From the NCBI GenBank assembly GCA_013398295.1, contig VZSF01009050.1:186001-250000 (forward strand): 64,000 bases of DNA. The letters run 5' to 3'. A program made the position numbers and the translations under genes. This stretch comes from Chionis minor. Taxonomy: Eukaryota; Chordata; Aves; Charadriiformes; Chionididae. This document shows, piece after piece, positions 13,401 through 24,000 of the stretch (its first letter is position 1; each line of letters begins with the position of its first letter). A model generated the notes under the pieces. It had not been told where the DNA came from, did no database searches, and saw only the letters and a program-made list of their open reading frames with translations.

Positions 13401-16400
13401 TTGAGTTCCAGGTGGCCAGTGATGTTCTGGCTGCCTCTGGCTGCCTGGAAGTTGCAGGCTACCTGCCCCAAAATATTCCTGTGGGGTGGTCTCTGGGCAC
13501 TGTTGTGATGTGGAACATAGATGGCTGCCTTGCTGTAGCAGAGGTGATTGAGGCACCCTGCCTCCCTGTGACTGAACCATTCTGTCAGTGCCCAGGGGAG
13601 GAGGAGCTTGAAATATCTGTATTGCTCATGGCTGTGTTTAGAAGCTCACCCAATTACTATGCAGTCAGGACAGCAATTCATGTAGACTTGGTAATTGTGC
13701 TTTCAAAGAGGCAGTTAGACATATATTTCATAGTTGACTGGCTACTAGGGGATGCTAGTGAATCCCAGGTGTTGATGTGCATGCAATTAAAAAGGAGCCT
13801 ATTTTAGGCTTCAGAGTAGGCATAATGTAGCTTTAAAGAGGGTCCTGGAGGAGTCCTGTTCACGTTCTCAGCTTTGCCTTCTTTGATGTCTTACTCAAGT
13901 CTTCAGGCAGTAGTGACTCAGCAAAGGATCTCTCTAGTTGTGACCAGAGTCCCCTCTTACACCTCCAACCAAGTGCTTGTACATGCAGCACTCCCTCCCT
14001 GCCCAGGAAAGGAACAAATCTTCACTAGTAATCAACGTACAGCCCCTCTTCATGTCTCCTTAATGAGACAACAGTGAAGCTCTGCTTTTTTCCGGATACT
14101 GAATCATGGTCTTCCATGTTTATCCCATTTTCCATCTTCTCCTGCTTGCTGACATCACCTCCCAGTTTCACTGTGACTTCATCCTTCTTCATGGGATTTC
14201 TGCATCACTGTGTGGAGTATGTTAAATATTTGAGGCTAGAAGTCATAGACAGCATTTCTTTTGGATTACTAGCATTTGATTTCATCGCGTTGCTTCACTT
14301 CTGTCTTGTGTGATGCTGATTCTCTTTGGTCCTTTTTGGCATGCAAATTTTGTTTTGGGACTATCCACAGTGATTGTATTTTACCAGCAACATCTGATTC
14401 TTTGGAGGATCTTTGTCAGCATCACTTTTCTGTCAGGTTTTGCACTGATTGCCTTTGTGATAGGCCTTTTGTCTTGTACTATTTACCTTCTAGCCAAGGT
14501 TAGAAATGAGCTGCCTTTGACTAGCCTGTTGATGGAGATTGCCTCTTGCCTGTTATCTCCACTGCAGTGTCATCTTTGTTTCTTCTTGTACAGTATTAGC
14601 CTTTTATACCAGATTCTTTCCCTTTTGACAAAGAAACCTAAACTTTTGCTTATGTGAGATTCAGACTAAAACCCCTGGATTCCTATATGGTGCTTTCTTT
14701 TTTCAGTTGTGGCAAGCGCTGCCTGATTTGCAGTTTTCTCCACAGTGAAGTTGTAACTGGGTACAACTGGATAGTGATGGGCCAGGCTTCCCTTACCCTG
14801 ACCCTTGGGGTACTTGAACAGGTGATCTGTGGTAATCTTTTAAATGCAAAAATTCATCTGTTAAATCAAGAAAGTATCCACCCCAGATTACCACTTGATA
14901 AAGCCCATTTCCTGCTATTTGTAGTTGCTTCTCTGAAAGGATGGGGGGTAAGGGCAGGGATATTCCTTTACAGGCAATTGTGCAGAAGTGTATTTGATAA
15001 TGTCCTAGGCTGAACCCCTCTTAAATATCGACCAGTCACTTTGACTGCATGGGATAGGTAACCTGGAGGTGGAGGCTTTCTGTTCCTTTTCTTCTTGGCT
15101 GTGTGCCCAGCTCCCTGTACACTGATAATGTTTCCTGTTGCACCCAATTCCTCGTAAATAAAATAATGGCTGACAGTGAGTCTGCAGGTGGAGGGACACT
15201 CTGTTTTCTTAAAATTAGAATGAGGCAAGACATCCAACAGCTTTACTGACTATTTTAGTCTAGGTTCTTATAATATGTTTGACATTTACAAATGCAGCAT
15301 CCCTGCCTTGTGGATGCTCATTCATCTCTTAGATGAGAGAGAAAACTCAACAACTGGCAATGGAAAGGGCAAAACATTGAATATGTAATCGTATATAAAG
15401 ATGATCTCAGTTTTATTCCCTTCACAACCTTGGTGAACCACAGCCAAGTGCAGGGAAGACACAGACAATATTGTTCATTGTGATACCAGCTGCAATAAAG
15501 GCAATTGCCTCTGGTACTGCTGGGGGTAATTCTTTCTGCTTATTGTGGGAGCAGAAGTAATCTATTCTGGATAATGAATAAGCAACATGCAGCCTCACCT
15601 GGGCTCTCCTTTTGTTCATCTCAGTGTGGTGCCATGTCAAATATTCATATGTTTCACTTTATTAAACTGCTATCTCATGCTATTTTAAAGTGGCACTCTC
15701 AGAGCCAATATAGGTTCTCTCTGTTGCTTGTGTTCTTAGCGGCTGTAAGGATTCAGTAGGCCAAATGCTACCTCCACCGGCTCTCACGCAAGCCTATTTT
15801 TTCCAAATTCTGCTTCCATTGGCACCTGCACAAGCCTATTGTTTTCAGTGAGAAAGCACAGGAGTGGCTGCAAGGAAGGATCTGACCTTCTAATTGCAGT
15901 TTAACAAGTCCATTGATTGTGCATGAATCAGAAGAGACACCAGCTCAGTCTCCCATAGTGGTGACATTGCTGGGGTGCTAAGAGACACCGGCTGCCTTTC
16001 TTGGTGTGGAGCTGTGTTATGTTAACTGGATGAAAAAGCTGGAATAATTTAGATTTTTTTTTTCCACTGAAGTCAGCAGCTCTGACTGATACCCAGAAGG
16101 GAACAGACCTGCTCAGTAACAAGGGGACATTTCTTGGTCTTTGTTTTTTTTCCCAACATGGGCACTTTTAAAAGTAGAACTGCACTTCACCATTGATGAT
16201 GACTTACTGGCACCACAGCCACACTCTGTCTGTTGGATGTGGTGCTATGACAGTCACTGCAGTTTTTTGGAATTGTCAACATAATCCCATGGTTGTTATC
16301 TTTCCTGACTCCCTCGTCAATCCAATTTAATCACTTCTAGGTATTTCATGTGTTACTGCCTCTCTCCTCTTCAGGCATTCTGGAAGATGGTCTGTACTTT

Positions 16401-17627
16401 AAAGGTCAGAGCTTCTCCGATTAAAGAAGGGGAAAGGAGTCCGCCTCTGTCAGTTTGGTAAGGGGCTGTATTGAGATCTCTAGAGAGACTGCAATGGAAA
16501 CCCTTCTTTTTGGATTCTGTGACCAAGCTGAATGCTGATGCCCATCTGTGTGGCTGAAAGAGAGGGAGCCTGCTTGCTCTGCTCCCCTGGCCGTTGGAGT
16601 GACCTGCCAGGAGGGAAGTTGTGTATCTACCAGGGGGAGAAGCTGCTGTTGCAGGGTTTAGTCACCTGACATTGACTCAGATAGGTCCTGACTGGAGGTC
16701 AGCTGTGACGTGCAGCTGGTAGGGTGGGATTCGACTGTTGGGAAGAGAAAAATGTCAGCTCAGATTCTTCGGCATTGACAAAGTGCATGTGACAATTTCT
16801 CCCCTCCAGCTGCAATGGCTGCCTCTGCGCTTCCTTCTTCCCTGCACACCCACACGAAGAGAGCAGACTGTGTGAAGCTACCCTGTCTTGACCCTCACCT
16901 GCTGAACTAGATGAGAGTTAGCTGAGATTTCTCCATCTTTCCTTCAGTGTTTGGGCCATCCATCCTGATAAACCTCACCTTTCAAATGTGTCTTTCAGTG
17001 TATCTTCTGTCTGCTGGCGCTTCCTGTGGAGTCCGTGGCTTTTCCAGTTCCATTTTATTGCAGGATGGGGTGTGGGGACTGAGGGAAGAGGCTGTCAGAT
17101 CTCCTTGCTGTAAGGATCCTTCGCTTTGCTTTGAATATTCACGGGAATATTCAGCATTGAACAGATTTCCTTGATACTCATTTCATCTCATCTTCCACCT
17201 CTTCACTAACCCTTGTAACACCCTGTATGTTTCCCTTCCTGTTTACAGTGTCTGACCTCTTGAGCAGTACCATCTCATTTTATTACTGAGGACAAATCGT
17301 GAAGCTTTTCGTCTTGTATACCATGCTGGTTCATCTGTCTTGCAGTGGCTCCTGATGTCCTTGGTTGTTCTGCTCTCTGTACTCTTATCTGGGATTTCAG
17401 ACCTTTTTTTAAGTGAAGAGACTGTCTCCGCACCCCTCTCCCTGATGTGAAGCCTCCCTATGCATAGCCATAACTGTGTGAGTTTCAGTGAGGGCTATTT
17501 CCTACTGTGGCCTTGTTCGAGCTCTTCCTCCCACCCTCCCTATGGCCCAGGACCAGCCCTCACTTCCCACGCTGCTGCCTTCCCGGGGTCTCCTGACACG
17601 GACATCGCTGTCTGGGGAGTGTTCTAC

Positions 17628-17632
17628 CTTCA
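17628..17632. repeat. Left target-site duplication (CTTCA) of the solo LTR
   Basis: CTTCA directly precedes the TGTCCTGG start of the LTR. It is repeated exactly at 18344-18348, right after the closing CGACA. A 5-bp duplication is typical of ERVL-type elements and some ERV1 elements. Confidence 0.9.
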
Positions 17633-17971
17633 TGTCCTGGTTTGAGGTAAAACAGGACCAATTTTTGTTCAGTGACTCTGCTTTCTAACTAGGCCTCTTC
17701 TAACTGCTGAAATGAGCAGCAGATTGTGCAGAAAACTGCTCTTTCTCAGAACAGTAAGACCCATGTTTATAGCTGATGGCGAGGCACGATATGCAGAGAG
17801 GCCCTTGCCTATACTTATTGCTATAACGACCAAGGGCAGACAACTTTGTTATTTGCCCTGTTGGAGGGTCGGAAGTGGAAAAGCATAGGGGGTCCCACCT
17901 GTGGGGAGAACAGGGCAGGTGACCCAAAACTGACCAAACAGTGTATTCCATCCCATCTGCCTCATGCTCAG

Positions 17972-17979
17972 TATAAAAG
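17972..17979 (+). promoter_or_regulatory. TATA box of the solo LTR
   Basis: TATAAAAG lies 339 bases into the LTR. Transcription would be expected to begin roughly 25-30 bases downstream, near 18000, marking the start of R. This is a sequence match only; activity is unknown. Confidence 0.7.
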
Positions 17980-18227
17980 CTGAGGGATTAAAGGGTCAGC
18001 GCTCTTGCTCTTTCCTTCTTTGATGGCCGGCATCCGAAGAGGACTCCATCTGTTCGTCTGCCTTTGATCCCGACCCATGTGTTCCTGAATCCAGTTCCCT
18101 TCTGTCACTAAGTCCAGTCTGGGACTTCCCCAGTGCCTGCTGGGGACGCGATTGTCATTCTGGGAGCTTGAAAAGGTTTTGTATATATTCCATTATATTA
18201 TTTTTATTATTTTATTCTTTATATTTC

Positions 18228-18233
18228 ATTAAA
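18228..18233 (+). terminator. LTR polyadenylation signal (ATTAAA)
   Basis: ATTAAA, the common variant of AATAAA, lies about 255 bases after the TATA box in an AT-rich stretch. It is followed at once by a 9-bp stem hairpin (18235-18256). That position fits the end of the R region of an LTR. If active in the host intron it could cause premature polyadenylation of ADCK1 transcripts, which is untested. Confidence 0.6.
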
Positions 18234-18343
18234 GTAGTTTAGTTTTTACTAAACTAGTCTCTCTTCTCTCTCTCCTGCTTGGCAGGAGAGAGGGAACATC
18301 TGTTGCTCGGCTTGCTTGGCCAATCCGGCCCAAACCCACGACA

Positions 18344-18348
18344 CTTCA
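18344..18348. repeat. Right target-site duplication (CTTCA) of the solo LTR
   Basis: This CTTCA is identical to the copy at 17628-17632 and directly follows the last base of the LTR. Confidence 0.9.
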
Positions 18349-21300
18349 GGTCATTTTTGCTGTGCAACATCATCTCTTGCTGTTCAGTCTATGGTTTCTG
18401 TAGGGCATGTCAGTGGCTCCTCTTTAGGGAACACTCCGGAATGTAACACGCACCTTGGTTGATTTTGTTCCATATAGCAGCTGAAAATATCAAATAAAAT
18501 AAGGCTTAATAGGACTGATGGCTGGGAGCCCCCCACTACAGCTAAACACAAGACCATGTAAGGTGGTGTCTTTACAGCCCTCAGCTTATTTTTACTGCCA
18601 TTCCATATGGTTTGATCCAAGCTAAGCTGAATTAATTTTGCTAGCAAGATTTTGAGAGATGCTGTGTCAAATTTATTATCATTTCACCTGCCTCCGTAAC
18701 AGGAGCTGCAGGCACTGTGATCAATGGATCGAGACATGTGCCTAATTTCACTGCGGCTTCTGTAAATGTCTCTGTGCCCTCTGCAGCCATGCTGTTGAAT
18801 TACTTTCTAGCTTCCATGGGTGCCCTGCAACGAAGGACAGGACAGATCTCTTTGTATACACGCCCTATCAGGACAACAAGGCGCCGTGGGCACTTTTGGG
18901 AACCTGCTGACTTTGCAAGTAGTATACATCTGTGTATACATAGGTCTGGTCCTTCCTTCATGTACAAATCTGATCTGATCTTATCCTCATGTGTCAGTAC
19001 CATTCACGTAAGTGTACGTGCCCCAAAAGAGAGCATGTGTGAAGGACCTGTTGAATAGTCACAGTGTAAAACAGCTTCAAGAGCAGAACCTTGTTCACTG
19101 AAGGGGATGTCTGTTTGTGTAAAGGACAGCTTGACTCTCAGATTCCTGCATTCAGCAGTTTGGTCTGGAACTGCTAGTGGGAGAGAACAGTCAGGTACTG
19201 CTATAGCCATAGAAGTGCTACATCCCAGTTATTTTAGCATGTTATTTTCCCCTTGTCTCTGACCATCTCTTCCCTGTGCTCCTTGTTCTCCCTGCTCAGG
19301 AGACTTAGACAGAACAGTGCATTCTATCACAGAGGTGTCTAGAGGGGAAACAGCTGCTCCCTTCTGATTTTCCTCCTGAACTGCCCCACAGATAACTAAT
19401 TGCAGCTCAGTTGCTTCTATTAGCTATTTACCTAAAATTGAGCTGGCTAATGAAAATGTTTCTAATTAATACGAGGCAGATTAAAACTCATTACAGCAAG
19501 GTCGTCAGTAATGAGAGATAATCAGAGCACAAATGACCGAGCTTGGAGCAAAATGAAGATGGAACATGGGCAGGCGGTCGGTGCTGGTTGTGCATGCACC
19601 AGCCAGCAAGGGCAGGGTTCAGCAAGGTGACTGCTGGTGCTGTGCGCTGCGCGCTGCGGTCGCGAAACACTGCTTCCTCCTCCCAGAGCAGCTGGGGAAG
19701 TGACTGGCTGAAGGGATGGACCTCAGCCCGGCCTAAATGCTTCCTGAACCAAGAGGCAACCCCAACTAGGGGTTTGTTGCTAGGCCACCCCTTAGTCACC
19801 TGTACGGGTTGTCAGGAAGCGTGTTGTGAATCAGGGTATTAGCCGGAAGAGCATGGGAGTCTGCGTAGTGTAGGTGGGAGTCCTGATGGCTCAGGAGGTT
19901 GGAGCTTGCACATCTATTCAGCATGACATGGGCTGGCCTAGGTTTGGAAAAGTCCCTTGTGATCTCCAGGGAAACCTTGTACAAATTGCGAAATGTGTTT
20001 GCTTAAATTCCAGCTGCCTTTAGCACTGGTGATACAAGGCCCCAACTCCAACACCAGATTTCAGCTGTCTGATGCAGGCTCGCTGTGTGCGTCCTTCTGT
20101 TTGTACAGAGTGCACTGGCCATCCTGCTAGATGTGTAACTCCTTGTTCCCGTGTTGTGAAACTGAGACACTAAGAAATTGTTGCTTTAGTCTAGGGGATC
20201 ATCTCTGTCCTTTATCCTTTGCAAGCTATAAGGCTCACTCTTTTGCTTTCCTGGCTGTCCCACTGGCAACCAACTGTTGTGCCAGAATTTCTGAAGGATC
20301 TTGGTCTCTGCTAGGACTATTTTGAGCTATAGAAATCAAAACTGAGAAACAGGGGAGATGCCTCTTTAACCGGGGTTTGCACCAAGGGCAACTAACTAAA
20401 AAGTATAGGTCTGAAAAGGGAACAATGTACCTGCCAGAGTGGGAGCATATGGAATGCCCTACTCTCATGTGGACAGGCAGAGACCCCTAGGTAAATCTTT
20501 AGGAATGTTAAACATAACTTACACAAATAATGAATTATTAGATAGTGGAGTACCTTGCACCAGGAGTTATTCCAGTTCCAAAGACAGGGATCTGCCCGTG
20601 ATCAGCAGTATGATCAGTTAGTGTTGGTAAAAGGAAGTATTTGAATGGGAAATATCTAGTGTGCCTAGGAATGAGCTTTTGTAAAAGGCAGGGAGGAAAG
20701 ATAGTACAAAAAGGAAGCAATAACAATTCCATTTAGAGTTGTGTGTCTCCCTGCAGCATCCCTGCTGTCATTCAGTTTGATTACCAGGCTGATAGTGTTA
20801 GTGAAGGCTATAGTGGTTTATATTAACTGTATGCTTATTCGGATTTGTTGAAAGATGAGATAACAGCCCCTTAGATGCGACTACACTGTCATTGCAATAG
20901 TTCTAGGTTTTCTATTGCTGTTTTTAAAGCATCCAAGTACCCTACTCACTTCACCAGTAGCTGTATCCTCCCTAAACATCTTCACAGATCTTTTGGCATG
21001 GCACTTGATTTCAGTCTCTCACTGTATTAAATTGAGGTGGACATCCTTTCATTCCTCTCTGGTTTGTGCTGATCTGGGTCATCGAAAGCTGATCTGTAGT
21101 TTTACCAGCTGTGTACGTGTGGCCCTGTCATTATCAGCATGGAACCCAAAAGGACCGTGGTCAGATTCCTTTCCTATCTTCTCAGACATGTCTTTTCTCC
21201 CTCCCCGACTTCCCATGTTCTGCAGATGTCACCATACCACTGCCGAGGTGTGGTGACATCCTCTCTTCCCTCTGTATAGAATCCAAAGGACAGCTTGGCT

Positions 21301-22139
21301 CTTCCAGTCCAGTCTCCTGCAACTGCAGGCATTCCTGGAAGAGCTGTCTTGTCCGGAATGGCTGGTAGCATATATGCCTGGGACACTCCCACACACTGTG
21401 TGCCACAAGATACTTCCCAGCATCCCACAGGCTTAATTTTTAATATGAAAGACCATAAGCAGCAGTTCTGTTGTGCCATGAGAAGAAAGCAAGAGACCAT
21501 CACCAATGTCCCAATTCTTGCAATAGCAGGTAATTTAGTAAATCCTTGGAAGCAGGTTGAACCCTAGCAGAAGGGGTGACTGATTTAACCGGAATATGGG
21601 AGCTGGATCTACCAAATAGGTTCTTTAAAGATTTTAATGGTGCTGGGAGCGTCGGTGCACTGTGTTTGCATTCTGTTTCTCACTGTGGCCGATCAATAGG
21701 GTAATTTTTGTCTTGATGCCTTGAGCAAGAGTGTTTAAAGCCCTTTAGACATTTTATTACATGTAATGTTCTTATGAGTCGGTATAATGGGGGATAGCAA
21801 TCCTGAGTTTCGTAAAGAGCTTTGTAAAAGCACTTTTAGAGATGAAAAGCTCCATATAAAATCAGGTATGGTTGTTTTATCATAAATGTCTAAAGCCTTT
21901 CTGAATTCCATTAAGCTCTTGGCTTCTCCATCCTCTGACAGTGAGTGCCATTGGTTAATGCTGTGCTGTGCAAAATGGGATGTAGAAAAAAATAATAAAA
22001 AAGGTTGTTGCTTTGTGGAATGCCCTATTATTTGCCGTTTTGTGAGAGTTGGAAATAGGAATGGGAGATTTTCTTTTTATTATTCCATGTAACTCTTACG
22101 CATCAACTCTAATCTAAACAGTCCCCTAACATTTCAGAT

Positions 22140-24000
22140 CTCTTTTTTTATAGACTCTTTTCAAGTCCATGATAATTTTTCCCTTGTCCTTCTCTGTCCT
22201 CTTCTTTTTATTCTGTACTTCTTTTTGTGATGGGATGTCCAGAATCCAAGGTGAGGTTTTGCTTTCAATTTATACAGTGGCATTTTGATATTTTAAATGT
22301 TTTTCTCTTTTCCTTTCTTAACACAGTCAAACAGCTTTGTTTGGGTTTTCCTGACCCCCACTGTGCATTGAGCAGGTGCCTTCACTGAGGCGGCTGCGGC
22401 AATGTGATGCAAGTGTTGGGTGGTTACAGTTAATTTAGAGCCCATCAGTGTGTGTGGGCAGGATAAATTGCACCTTCCAATATGTGTAACCTTGCAGCCA
22501 TCTATGCTATGCCAGTCTATTGATTGTCCACCTGTCTTCGGTAGGGACTTGGCAGGGATTGTTCTTCCATAGTGGTTAATAATTTCTATTGCATCTCACG
22601 GAATTTATGTCAGTGCACCGTTCTGCCCTTTGCCACATCACTAGCAGGGAAATTAAAGCTTGATGTAAGAATGGGTGTGATGTGACACTCCGCTGTTTGT
22701 TTTTGACAGTGATGCGGGTCAACCCATTTATGGTAGAGAGTCCCTTCTGCCTTGTGGGTGCTACCGGGACCTGTTTCCCTTTTCATCACATTTCTCAGTG
22801 ATTCTAGTGCTAAAGTAACAACATTGCAGGTGCTAACACAGACTGGGCTTCTGCAGTATCACCTCCTCTAAAAGAGCTCAGAGCAGGTTGAAATGAAGCT
22901 ATGGTACAATCTTCACTAAATGTTGCAGCCTTGTACTAACTAGAGAGTCCCCTGCTGCTGCTGTCTGTAGTGCTGGGCTTGATGTTGCAGAGAGGGAATT
23001 CTGAGCTGGGAATGGGATAACATAAGCAAGTGATGTTCTTGCATCTTCTCCAATAATTACTCAGTTTTCTTTTCAACTCTTTGGGAGGGAATTTGTTGAA
23101 AGCCACTTGAAAGTCCCAATAAAAACCTCCCTTTTCTCTTCTATGGACCATTGTATTAACATGCTCAGATTATTTTAGTGGACTGGTGAAGAATGATTTT
23201 TTTTTCCCTATCAAAATCCCTGCTGGCTTTTTTTTCAGTCATATCACATTTAGCTAGATGATTTTTAATACTCTCTATATCTATAATTATTGTCTCAACT
23301 AATTTAGTTGATAAAGAATAAAAGCTTGCAGGACTATAATTTCCCAGATTACCCTGGATTTTTTCTTAAAAACAGGGCAACATTTGTTCCCCTTCAGTCC
23401 TCTGGAAGCTAATGGCTTTAATGTGCAATCCCCTTTTCATTATGATTATTAGCAACCCAGCTACTTCTTGATTTAATCTGTAATTTTTATATGTTTGAAG
23501 TTTTCAAGGTATTTTCTGGAGATGTCTTTCTTGAAATACTGTCTTGGAGAGTGTACCTCCGTTGTAAGCAGTGATGGGCAGGCTTCTCAGCATCCTGCCC
23601 CATGCAGGGAATTGCCTGCAGCAGGAGAAGGCGCCTCCTTTCCCCTGCTCAGGTTGGGAGTAGGTGGCATCCACGCGGGCACCACCTGGCACGGAGTTCC
23701 AGGTTCCTGCTCACCTGTACAAGCGTGATCTTTGGTAGGGAGGTGAAAGGAGGAACAGCCCTTCTAGCCCTGTCCTCTCGGTGAAATCCAGCCTGATGTC
23801 CTTTGTGAAATGTCTGTGTTCGCAGTGTTCCTGCAGGCAGCACTCATCACCAGGAATTTCTGGTGACTTGTTTGTTATGTCTTTGACTAATTGCATTTCA
23901 AATTTTCTCTCTGCATTCCTAATCCTCATTTCACGTATTGCCAGCTATGAGTATGCCCTTCAGGGTTGGAATGACTTTTCTGAAGGATTTTTCATATGAG
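22140..24000 (-). mobile_element. Degraded CR1-family LINE with reverse transcriptase remnants
   Basis: Read on the minus strand, from right to left, pieces of CR1 ORF2 appear in the right order. Near 23863-23929 is a segment like the linker after the endonuclease (RIRNAERKFEMQLVKDITNK). At 23324-23345 is a GNYSPAS block equivalent to the GNYRPVSL motif of CR1-type reverse transcriptases. At 23089-23127 is GFYWDFQVAFNKF, equivalent to the LDFSKAFD motif that carries a catalytic aspartate. At 22140-22390 is a part resembling the C-terminal region upstream of the 3' end. Spacing between blocks is close to that of intact CR1. Stops and frameshifts are frequent, so the copy is old and dead. The outer limits are approximate, and the stretch between about 22390 and 23060 is too degraded to follow. 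Confidence 0.7.

Larger units (their letters stand above)
17633..18343 (+). mobile_element. Solo LTR of an avian endogenous retrovirus (711 bp)
   Basis: The element starts TGTCCTGG and ends CCACGACA, which form an imperfect terminal inverted repeat (7 of 8 positions) with the canonical TG...CA ends. It is flanked by perfect CTTCA duplications. Inside, in + orientation, are TATAAAAG (17972-17979) and ATTAAA (18228-18233), in the U3-R-U5 order expected of an LTR. No gag, pol or env sequence and no second LTR follow, so this is a solo LTR left by recombination between the two LTRs of a provirus. Intact ends and target duplications suggest a fairly recent insertion, though no age can be computed from one LTR. 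The 5-bp duplication favours an ERVL-like class, which is an inference. The LTR lies in sense orientation within the ADCK1 intron, so its promoter or poly(A) signal could in principle affect the gene. Confidence 0.88.

Noticed and set aside
14074..14657. Several overlapping hydrophobic open frames suggestive of a membrane protein
   Set aside because: They come from a T-rich stretch in different frames, with no start context, splice borders or recognisable family.
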